From Candidatus Litorirhabdus singularis (GTDB lineage Bacteria; Pseudomonadota; Gammaproteobacteria; Pseudomonadales; Halieaceae): DNA of 64,000 nucleotides. The notes beneath the pieces were generated by a model. The model did not search any database. It saw only the letters and a program-made list of their open reading frames with translations, and was not told where the DNA came from. The stretch is from the NCBI RefSeq assembly GCF_026262625.1, contig NZ_SHNN01000003.1:1-64000 (forward strand), given 5' to 3'. The position numbers and the translations under genes are program-made. Shown here piece after piece: positions 7,373-15,129 of the stretch (positions are counted from its first letter, which is position 1; every line of letters starts with the position of its first letter).

Positions 7373-10300
7373 TTAACCCTCCACTCGGGGAATAGGAATA
7401 CGTTGGCCCTGACGTATCATCACCAGACTGCGCACCATGCCATCGTCTTCTACAATAAATTCCAGCTCTACGGTCTCATCACCGGCGGCGGCATTAAAGC
7501 GGTTGTCGCCCAACGGCTGCATGGGGCCATCGCCATACATAGGCACTTTCATATTCAGCTCACCGTCAGCTTCGTACACGGTCAGTGTCAAAAAGCTGAT
7601 TTTGTAATCGCCGACTAAGCGGCCGTAACCGCGATCTACCGGTACTTGTTCCAACTCAGCCACGGTCCAAGGTGTGGTGCGCCCGGCAGTGGCTTCCCGA
7701 ATGCTTTCTACCATGGCAATACTCACCGGATCTTCGCCGTGGCCCCAGGAGCGGCGCAGGTAAATCATCAGGCCTGCCAGCGTCTCGTCGTCCAGTGCCG
7801 CCTGACCACCATGTGGCGGCATCAGGCCATTCCACACTTTGCCATCTATCTCTACTGGCCCGGTCATACCCTGCAGCAGAATACGGCCCAGCCATTCCGG
7901 CGGCCCCAGGACCCAGGGCGCGTTGACCAGCGACGGTGCCAGTCCGGCAATACCCGCACCCCCGGGGCCGTGACAGCTGGCACAGGTATTGTAGAAGCGC
8001 TCGCCTTTTGCCATCAGTGCCAACTGCGTAGGACTCAACGGGGTAATACCGGCCGCTAATTCATCGCCGGGCCAGGTAAACGCGCGTCGGCCCGACAAAC
8101 GTGCTGGCCACAGAGGGCTGTCTTCATCGACGCGGGTGTCACTGAAAATGGGTGGCGCAGCTGCCAGCTGGGCCGGCACAAAGCCAGTGCTGTAGGTCAC
8201 GCTGCGCAAGCCATCGAGCAGTGCAATTTGTTGCCACTGATCACTAGCGGCTACCAGGTCGAGCAGTTCCAGCAAACCTGCTGGCGCTGGCTCAGTGCTA
8301 TCGAGTGGACCGCGTAATTCAAGATAGGCCGCAGCCACCATCGCGGTTAGTAATTGCTGGGCACCTTCTTCATCTTGTAAAACATCAGCCGCGAACAAGG
8401 CCTGCAGCAATTTAAATTCGCGACCAGTGGCCGCACGCACCAGCGCCTGACGCAAAAGCGCGCTATCAACACTGGCAGCCGCCAGCTGCACCCATTGCTG
8501 CTGAATAGTCGGGTCCTGTAACTGCGCCTGCATGGCGTAGGCCAGTTGCAGATGCACCACGGCGGGCAGATCTTCGCGCTGCAGTAACGTATTAAGATCG
8601 GCAGCCGTTAGTAACTTAGCACCGGCACGCAGCGCCTGTAACTGACGCGCATCCTTAGCGGCATTGATAGCTGCCAGAACCTGTTTGCGGGTCAGCTCAT
8701 TACGCCCAGCCAAAGTCCACAGCGCATGCACTGCCGCCAGTTCGTTGTCGGCTTGCAGCCAGTCGGCCAGCGCGGCGCCGGGTTGATGCTGTGGCTGCAG
8801 CAATAGGCGCTGTGCGGTATCGCGCACCCAGCCGTTATCGCTGGCCAGTGCCGCTACCAGTTCAGCCGTGGTTGCATCACCCAGTGTGATGGCAGTGCCA
8901 TCAGCCTTACCTTCGGTATGCACCACGCGCCAGATACGACCGTGGCCCAGAGGCCGGTCGAGTTCACGGGTGAATATCTGCTCGCGCAACTCTTCGGTTA
9001 AAAAATGCTGCTCCTGAATTATGCCGCGGTACATATCCAGAATGTAGAGTGCTCCGTCGGGACCGTTAAAGGCATCTACCGGGCGAAAGCGCTCATCGGT
9101 AGAAGCCAGAAATTCGCGCTGCCCCCAGGTGCTGTCGGCGTACAGGCTATGCTCTGCGCTCAGCGCTGCGCCGTCTTCGCTCAACTGAAACTGGGCCACG
9201 ACATTAGCCCCGGGCTCGGGCACAAACACGTTACCGCGATAACGCTGCGGAAACTGGTCGCCACGATAAACCGCCAGACCGCTGACGGCAGTGGCATGAT
9301 ACAAGCGTCCGTCTTCGCGCAAAGTGTTGTCCAGGTAAGCACGATTAACGCCGGGGTTGACCCGCGCGCTGAACACTTCCTCGGGTGCGGTTAACACCAC
9401 ACCAACACCAGCCGCGTCAGTAAGGCCTGCAGCGGTAGCCTGATCGCTGGCGGCAATAAAGTCGGCGGTAATGAAATTGGAGTTGTTGTTGTATAGCACA
9501 CGGCCGAAGTCGTCTTTGGTAATACCCCACTGTCCGCGATGCACAGTCGTGCGCACTTCCAGCTCGCCGTCCACCATACGCATCTCGCGGTTAGACTTGG
9601 CGCTCAGCAGCCAGTTATCCAGCCCCGGCAGCAGGCCGTTTTCCAAATGCTCAATACTGGTATCACCGTCAGACATGCCGTACTCGCCCAGGCTGCGCTT
9701 ATTGGCACAGGCAGATTCCGGTGTCGGCAATTCGCACAGCCACAGGTGCGGGGGTTCGCCAATCAGTATGCCGTCGTTAACGACAGCCACGGCGCGCGGA
9801 TTAATCAGACCATCCAGAAATACCTCACTGGTATCCATCTGCCCGTCACCGTCGGTATCGGTCAGGCGAACAACCTGCCCTACCGGCTCTTCCTGCCCTA
9901 CTCCATAGGCGTCTGGCATAAATCCACGCATCTCTACTACGTATAAGCGACCAAATTCATCCCAAGCCATGGCGACCGGGTCTTCAACCAAAGGCTCCGC
10001 CGCAACCAGTTCAATACTGAAACCCGGGGCCAGCAAAAAGTCGGCCTGCGCCTGGGCGGGTGTGAACACAGGCGCCGGTTCGTTATCCAGCGTCTCGTAA
10101 AACAGCGGTTCGGTGCTGCCACCGCGCAGATCGGTCCAACTGAAATTCTGTAAAAGGAAGCCGTCGGCACAAGCCGCCGGTGCAACAATAATCGGACCCG
10201 CATCGGGCAGGCCATCGCCCTGCCAGCGCAGCACTTCAACTTCACCCACGGTGACTACTACGCGGTTGCCCGATGCCAGCAGTCGCACCTCATGGGCATC

Positions 10301-11287
10301 TGCCTCCGGTAGTGATACAGCCTCGGCCTCGCGCTTGCCTGCGGCCGTGACTACGGTGGCCTGAGCCGAATTACCCGTCAGGCTTACCTCAACATGACGA
10401 CCACCCTCAGCCCCCATGGGGTGATGCCGAAACTGCACCCGCTGTGGTTGCTCGCACACCCCCAGACTAAAGCGGGCCTCAAACTCACCAAATTGACGCC
10501 GTGTGGTCAACAGTGCGTCCGCTGCCGGTTGGCCCTGCCAGCCGCTGTCTGCAAACTGCACCTCGGGCATGTCGTTAACGCGCCAATCACCTTCTTTATC
10601 CAGCGCTGGGCCCGGTGCCAAAGGCGACTCAAGTTCGCGCAGTCGAATATTGCGCCAGCGTATCGCACCGCTGTTACCTGAGTGCACCTGGAGGGCAATA
10701 AACCCGCGCGCACTCAGAGTGTCTATCAGGTCGGCCGCCGGAACGCCGTTGAGCCAGGTTTGAATCGAGGCGCCGCTGACCTTGATGTGTACTTCGTTCC
10801 AGTCATCCAGGCGAATCGCCTGTCGCGCGGCTTCGTTGTCTTCAAGGTTATTGATCCAACCGCGTCTGGCCTCGTCATAAATACCGCCCGACCAGGCACG
10901 ATCTGAATGGTCAAGTTCGTATTGGTAACCGTAGACGCGGCCATTACCCTTACTATTGCCGTCATCGTCACGCTGAGCGGCGCGGAACATGACACCGGAG
11001 TTGCCCAGTTCATCCCAACGCATCTCCAGCTTCAATTCAAAGTCGGTGAACTCTGCTTCGGTGCGCAAAAAACTGTTGGCGCCGGGGCCATAGGTGCCCA
11101 GTATCGTGCCGTCGTCTACCCGATAGGTGGCATCTCCGCCCACCGCATACCAACCGTCCAGAGTATGGCCATTAAACAGTGACACAAAGTCCGCTTCAGA
11201 GCCTTCACTGCCGCCAAACCGCGCTTGCCAGCCGGCAAAAACGGCAAACAAAACCATAAACAGAACGATCAAAAATCTAGACATCAT
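7373..11287 (-). CDS. Exported multidomain DUF1080 / membrane-bound-dehydrogenase propeller / cytochrome c protein
   Basis: 1304 residues with an N-terminal signal or anchor helix (about 4-20). A DUF1080 domain (about 33-210, the 3-keto-disaccharide hydrolase family) is followed by a second jelly-roll-like segment (about 225-385). Then comes a propeller of the PVC-type membrane-bound dehydrogenase family (about 405-780, with a DTDGDGQMD calcium-like loop), a helical repeat region (about 790-1010), and one class I cytochrome c domain with CASCH at 1102-1106 and a likely Met ligand in GLMPPHGG near 1156. It is probably periplasmic or membrane-tethered. Head of the operon. Inferred role: periplasmic oxidation or cleavage of a glycoside, with electrons passed to the respiratory chain. 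The architecture is typical of Planctomycetes and unusual in Gammaproteobacteria. Confidence 0.88.
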   Translation of the reverse strand: MMSRFLIVLFMVLFAVFAGWQARFGGSEGSEADFVSLFNGHTLDGWYAVGGDATYRVDDGTILGTYGPGANSFLRTEAEFTDFELKLEMRWDELGNSGVMFRAAQRDDDGNSKGNGRVYGYQYELDHSDRAWSGGIYDEARRGWINNLEDNEAARQAIRLDDWNEVHIKVSGASIQTWLNGVPAADLIDTLSARGFIALQVHSGNSGAIRWRNIRLRELESPLAPGPALDKEGDWRVNDMPEVQFADSGWQGQPAADALLTTRRQFGEFEARFSLGVCEQPQRVQFRHHPMGAEGGRHVEVSLTGNSAQATVVTAAGKREAEAVSLPEADAHEVRLLASGNRVVVTVGEVEVLRWQGDGLPDAGPIIVAPAACADGFLLQNFSWTDLRGGSTEPLFYETLDNEPAPVFTPAQAQADFLLAPGFSIELVAAEPLVEDPVAMAWDEFGRLYVVEMRGFMPDAYGVGQEEPVGQVVRLTDTDGDGQMDTSEVFLDGLINPRAVAVVNDGILIGEPPHLWLCELPTPESACANKRSLGEYGMSDGDTSIEHLENGLLPGLDNWLLSAKSNREMRMVDGELEVRTTVHRGQWGITKDDFGRVLYNNNSNFITADFIAASDQATAAGLTDAAGVGVVLTAPEEVFSARVNPGVNRAYLDNTLREDGRLYHATAVSGLAVYRGDQFPQRYRGNVFVPEPGANVVAQFQLSEDGAALSAEHSLYADSTWGQREFLASTDERFRPVDAFNGPDGALYILDMYRGIIQEQHFLTEELREQIFTRELDRPLGHGRIWRVVHTEGKADGTAITLGDATTAELVAALASDNGWVRDTAQRLLLQPQHQPGAALADWLQADNELAAVHALWTLAGRNELTRKQVLAAINAAKDARQLQALRAGAKLLTAADLNTLLQREDLPAVVHLQLAYAMQAQLQDPTIQQQWVQLAAASVDSALLRQALVRAATGREFKLLQALFAADVLQDEEGAQQLLTAMVAAAYLELRGPLDSTEPAPAGLLELLDLVAASDQWQQIALLDGLRSVTYSTGFVPAQLAAAPPIFSDTRVDEDSPLWPARLSGRRAFTWPGDELAAGITPLSPTQLALMAKGERFYNTCASCHGPGGAGIAGLAPSLVNAPWVLGPPEWLGRILLQGMTGPVEIDGKVWNGLMPPHGGQAALDDETLAGLMIYLRRSWGHGEDPVSIAMVESIREATAGRTTPWTVAELEQVPVDRGYGRLVGDYKISFLTLTVYEADGELNMKVPMYGDGPMQPLGDNRFNAAAGDETVELEFIVEDDGMVRSLVMIRQGQRIPIPRVEG

Positions 11288-11297
11288 TACACTTCAA

Positions 11298-11318
11298 TAA
11301 ATTGGCCTGACCAATTTA
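11298..11318. promoter_or_regulatory. FadR/UxuR-like operator upstream of the sugar-oxidation operon
   Basis: A perfect inverted repeat TAAATTGG-N5-CCAATTTA lies 10 nt upstream of the start codon at 11287, where it would cover the ribosome-binding site or early transcript. The half-sites closely resemble those of FadR-subfamily GntR repressors (UxuR/ExuR type AAATTGG..CCAATTT). No GntR-family gene is in the window. The operator role is inferred from symmetry and position only. Confidence 0.5.
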
Positions 11319-11486
11319 CGAGTCTAACTCATCACCTGTTTACAATACAGACCTGCACAGGCTCGCCAGGGGCCTGCAAAGTGATCGCGTGCGCTACCAA
11401 AGCTACCTAATTCCCGCACTAACTGGTAAATCTGCCACAGTTATATCACCATTGAGCGCTAGCCATTAATCAGTGAGACCAACCCC

Positions 11487-12173
11487 ATGTCGCTCAACCA
11501 GAAAATCATTGCCGTCACCGGCGCCAACGGTAACCTTGGCCGTGCTGTTGCCACCGCCGCTCTCGCCCAAGGTGCCTCGGTAGCGCTGCTCGACATTGCC
11601 TTTGCCGACGATCTCAAAGAGTCCAGCGATGAGCGCATCCGATGTTTTGAAGTGGACATGTTTAATGAACAGGCCACACGTGATGCCTTTACTGCGATCG
11701 GGGCAATAGACGGCCTGTGTAATGCTGCTGGCGGTTTCGCCATGGGCACGGCTGTTCACGATACCACCGAGTCTGACTGGCAAATGATGTTTAACCTGAA
11801 CGTGCTGACTGTGCTCAACAGCAGTCGCGCCTGCGTACCGGCCATGCTGACCCGCGGTCACGGTGCCATTGTGAATATTGGCGCGGCGGCAGCCATCAAG
11901 GGCGAGGCACTGATGGGCCCCTATCTGGCCACTAAAAGCGTGGTACTGCGGGTTACTGAGACCATGTCAGAAGAGCTCAAAGAACAGGGCATTAACGTCA
12001 ACTGCGTTATGCCCAGTGTTATCGATACGCCACAGAACCGCAGCGCTATGCCAGATGCCGACGGCAGTGACTGGGTCAGCCCCGAGCAGTTGGCAGAAGT
12101 GATTTGTTTTCTGTTATCCGATGCCGCCAGTGGTGTGCACGGCGCCTGTGTACCGGTTAAAAACCTGGCCTAG
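11487..12173 (+). CDS. Short-chain dehydrogenase/reductase with substituted catalytic Ser
   Basis: 228 residues. The NAD(P)-binding motif TGANGNLG is at 11-18 and the YxxxK pair at Tyr146/Lys150. The position 13 residues before the tyrosine, normally the catalytic serine, is Ala133 in the segment IGAAAAIKG. The C-terminus is short. It may be a member of the small SDR group with altered catalytic tetrad, or a reductase of low activity. It is transcribed divergently from the sugar-oxidation operon across a 199-nt gap and converges with the MocA gene. A link to the operon is possible but not shown. Confidence 0.8.
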   Translation: MSLNQKIIAVTGANGNLGRAVATAALAQGASVALLDIAFADDLKESSDERIRCFEVDMFNEQATRDAFTAIGAIDGLCNAAGGFAMGTAVHDTTESDWQMMFNLNVLTVLNSSRACVPAMLTRGHGAIVNIGAAAAIKGEALMGPYLATKSVVLRVTETMSEELKEQGINVNCVMPSVIDTPQNRSAMPDADGSDWVSPEQLAEVICFLLSDAASGVHGACVPVKNLA

Positions 12174-12190
12174 TTTTAGCAGGGATCCGG

Positions 12191-12766
12191 TCACGAGCGT
12201 TTGCCGTCCTGATGTCGCGTCAGGTCGGCGGGCGTGTCTACATCCCACAGCGCGGCGGCCAATTCAATCTCACGCAGGTCGCGGTTATCGCGCAGTAATG
12301 CCTGTGCACCACGGTCACCGCGCAAGCCTGTTAGTTTTTGATACCAGCCTCGGGTAAAAATCGCGGGCACGCCGCGGATATTGCCATAGCGGCTGCATAC
12401 GCAATCGAAGCCGGGTAATTCATTGATTAAGTCCTGCAGATGTTGCGCCGTTACCGCTGGCTGGTCACCCAGCATGACCAGCAGCCAATCGTATTGCTCT
12501 GCCAGCGCGTCAACGCCGGCAGCCAGCGAGCTACCCATACCCGACGCCCACTGCTCATGCGCTATAAAGCGAGCACCATTAACCGCAGACTCGATTTCGG
12601 TGGCTCCGTTGCCTAACACGCAGTAGACATGATCTGGCAATACAGCAGTGGCGGCATCCACCGCATGTTGTAGCAGCGGCTTACCCTGCAGCGGCGCCAG
12701 TTGTTTGAGACTGCCAAAACGACTGCCGGCACCGGCCGCCAAAATGAGTGCGGCGCCACGGCTCAT
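12191..12766 (-). CDS. MocA-like nucleotidyltransferase (molybdenum cofactor cytidylyltransferase family)
   Basis: 191 residues. The N-terminal nucleotide-binding signature LILAAGAGSRFG is followed by the Lys of the KQL segment and a GDQP metal-binding motif near residue 100. This is the GT-A-like fold of MobA/MocA enzymes, which attach CMP or GMP to molybdopterin. Its partner XdhC lies 38 nt upstream on the same strand, which favours MocA (cytosine dinucleotide) over MobA. No molybdenum hydroxylase structural gene is in the window. Other NTP-transferase roles are possible. Confidence 0.8.
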   Translation of the reverse strand: MSRGAALILAAGAGSRFGSLKQLAPLQGKPLLQHAVDAATAVLPDHVYCVLGNGATEIESAVNGARFIAHEQWASGMGSSLAAGVDALAEQYDWLLVMLGDQPAVTAQHLQDLINELPGFDCVCSRYGNIRGVPAIFTRGWYQKLTGLRGDRGAQALLRDNRDLREIELAAALWDVDTPADLTRHQDGKRS

Positions 12767-12804
12767 GGAAACGTCAGGCCTGTCACAGCGCTAACACGAA
12801 GTTA

Positions 12805-13842
12805 TCACGGCTTTATCAAGCCACTCATGGAGACAGCGTCTGCGCCCTGTAAAACCGCGTGACACTCGGCCAAAACCGACAGCGCAATCTCTTCCGGTAA
12901 TTCAGCGCCCAAGCGCAATCCGGCTGGCCCGGCCAGCGGTAGCTTGAGATCAGCTTCTGCAAGCCCTGCAGTCGCGAGCACCTCAGCGCGGCGACTCACC
13001 GGGCCCAGCAATCCGATATACGCCGGCGACAGCTGCTGCAGTGCCGTAACAGCTTCTGCATCCAGGCTAACGTTGTGCGTCATCACCACCGCTGCATCAA
13101 CATCTGCCAGCGCTGCCTGTTGATGTAATTCTGAAGGAGCGCAGCGCAGGGTTCGGGTCGCATTCATAAAGTGTTCACGGCGAGCGTTGGCCGGGCGCGG
13201 GTCACACAGGCTGACATCCCAGCCCATTTGCGTGGCCAAACCTACCAGCGGCCGCGCATCCACGCCGCCCCCTATCACCAACAAATGTGGCGGTGGCCGC
13301 AGGTGCGTGCACAACCAGTCAGCGCCGTCCTGCTGCACCACACCGGCGCGGCGGCCCTGCAGTTGCTGTAGCAGTTGCGCGTAGGCACCGTCGTCAGGAC
13401 CTACCGTGCGCGCTGAGGCCGTTTGTTTCTCTGTTGGTATGTGTTGCAGATAAAGCAGTGCTTCGCGGCGCTGCAGACAACCCTGCACCTGTTCAAGCCC
13501 AAGGTAATTGTTGGCGGCCTGCACCGACTGCAACAGAATGTGAATACGGCCGCCGCACCCTATACCCAACTGAAACGAGATATCGTCCTCGTCATTGCCG
13601 TCATAGCACAGGGTGCTGGCCTCACCGCTGGTCATTAGCCGGCGTGCATGATTATGAATATCCGACTCCAGGCAACCACCGCTGAGCATGCCCAACTGTT
13701 GGCCCTGAGTATTGAAAAACATCATGGCGCCGGGCTTGCGATAGCTAGGCCCTTCGATGGCGTAAACGGTACCCAGCACCCAGTCGAGCTCGTCGCGCTG
13801 CGGCAGCCATTGACTCAGGTGTTCAGAAAATTGGTTGGGCAT
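12805..13842 (-). CDS. XdhC/CoxI family maturation protein
   Basis: 345 residues. The N-terminal XdhC/CoxI domain has the conserved GPSYRKPGAMM and GGCLESD segments. The C-terminal half is a Rossmann-type XdhC domain (a VIGGG motif around residue 190, DPRPANARR, then a THN segment). The family inserts or sulfurates the Mo cofactor in xanthine dehydrogenase-like and CO dehydrogenase-like hydroxylases. It is followed by mocA on the same strand and preceded 55 nt upstream by the CoA-transferase gene, so all four genes 16803-12191 may form one transcript. The target hydroxylase is not encoded here. Confidence 0.88.
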   Translation of the reverse strand: MPNQFSEHLSQWLPQRDELDWVLGTVYAIEGPSYRKPGAMMFFNTQGQQLGMLSGGCLESDIHNHARRLMTSGEASTLCYDGNDEDDISFQLGIGCGGRIHILLQSVQAANNYLGLEQVQGCLQRREALLYLQHIPTEKQTASARTVGPDDGAYAQLLQQLQGRRAGVVQQDGADWLCTHLRPPPHLLVIGGGVDARPLVGLATQMGWDVSLCDPRPANARREHFMNATRTLRCAPSELHQQAALADVDAAVVMTHNVSLDAEAVTALQQLSPAYIGLLGPVSRRAEVLATAGLAEADLKLPLAGPAGLRLGAELPEEIALSVLAECHAVLQGADAVSMSGLIKP

Positions 13843-13897
13843 TGTCGGTAGGTAAGCCGTTAGGTAGGTTGGTCAAAGGAAGCGCTATTATAGCAGA

Positions 13898-15127
13898 TCA
13901 GTCCGCGCTGCCCGCGCTGTCCATTACTATGCCGCGGTCATGCAGGGTGGCAATTTCACCACTACTGAGGCCCAGGGTGTCGGCCAGAATTTCATCGGTA
14001 TGCTGCCCCAGCAGTGGTGCCGGCACTACCGGCTCGCGTGGCAGGTCGCCAAAGCCCAGTGGGTTACCCGGCATCAGGTAACTGCCAATACCGGGTTGTT
14101 CAACCTCATCAAACAGCGGGTTTTCGACACTGCAGTCAGGGTCGTTAGCCACCAGCTCCGCCACACTCTGGTACTCACCCCAGCATACACCCGCAGCATC
14201 CATAGCCGTCACTGCCTCGGCAAAGCTGTGCTGCGCAAACCAGGGTTCTATCAAGGCTGCCAGTGCTTCGCGGCTCAGATAACGATCACCCTCACGGGAG
14301 AAGTCGCGCCCCTGACTATCTGCCAGCGCTGCCGCCTGGGCACTAATACCGGTAGCGGTTTCAATCGCCTGCCATTGATTAGGGCTGACCCCAACAATCA
14401 TCACTCGCTTGCCGTCGCTGCAGCAGAAGTCACGGCCAAAAGTGCCGTAAATATGATTACCTATTGGCTCGCGTTTGGCACCGTTAACCTGGGCCTCGGC
14501 GATATAGCCCAAGTGCCCTACCGTAGCCAATGCTACATCTGCCAGCGCCAGCTTGATCAACTGGCCTTTGCCAGTGCGAGTACGGTGACGCTCGGCCGCC
14601 AGCAAACCCAGCGCGATATGCTGACCGGCAATAACATCCCATGCCGGCAGCGGATTATTAATAGCCTGTTCGCTGCCGGGTTCGCCTGTGAGCAGGGGGA
14701 ATCCCACTTTGCTATTCACCGTATAGTCCAGGGCACTGCCGCCGTGGCGATCACCGGTCAGATTCAGGTAAATCAAGTCTTCGCGGTGCGCCCTCAGCTT
14801 CTCATCGGCGAGCCAGCCCCGCGCCGGAAAGTTGGTCAGGAAAAGTCCCGCATCCGGGCCCGGCAGTGTGATCAGCCGGGTCAAAATCTCTTTGCCCTCG
14901 GGCTGACGAAAATCAACCGCTATCGAACGCTTGCCCTTATTGAGGCTATGCCAGTAGAGGCTGCGCTGGTCGTTGGTCACCGGCCAGCGGCGATAGTCAA
15001 TGCCACCTTGCAAGGGGTCAAAGCGAATCACGTCGGCGCCGAGTTGCGCCAGAGTCATACCGCCCGATGGCGCGGCGACAAAGGCACTGCCTTCCACCAC
15101 TCGCATGCCGCTCAAAATCTTCTGCAT
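13898..15127 (-). CDS. mct: Family III CoA transferase, likely 2-methylfumaryl-CoA isomerase (mesaconyl-CoA C1-C4 transferase)
   Basis: 409 residues of the CaiB/BaiF family. The N-terminus (RVVEGSAFVAAPSGGMTLAQ) and the LNKGKRSIAVD and LLGQHTDEIL segments closely match what I remember of Mct from the 3-hydroxypropionate bi-cycle. The probable catalytic aspartate is in ALDYTVN. Mct moves CoA within the molecule, from mesaconyl-C1-CoA to mesaconyl-C4-CoA. It starts 2 nt after the acyl-CoA dehydrogenase stop, and that enzyme looks like methylsuccinyl-CoA dehydrogenase, which makes the Mct substrate. Both calls therefore support each other. A generic formyl-CoA transferase-like role is the alternative. 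Confidence 0.75.
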   Translation of the reverse strand: MQKILSGMRVVEGSAFVAAPSGGMTLAQLGADVIRFDPLQGGIDYRRWPVTNDQRSLYWHSLNKGKRSIAVDFRQPEGKEILTRLITLPGPDAGLFLTNFPARGWLADEKLRAHREDLIYLNLTGDRHGGSALDYTVNSKVGFPLLTGEPGSEQAINNPLPAWDVIAGQHIALGLLAAERHRTRTGKGQLIKLALADVALATVGHLGYIAEAQVNGAKREPIGNHIYGTFGRDFCCSDGKRVMIVGVSPNQWQAIETATGISAQAAALADSQGRDFSREGDRYLSREALAALIEPWFAQHSFAEAVTAMDAAGVCWGEYQSVAELVANDPDCSVENPLFDEVEQPGIGSYLMPGNPLGFGDLPREPVVPAPLLGQHTDEILADTLGLSSGEIATLHDRGIVMDSAGSAD

Positions 15128-15129
15128 AA

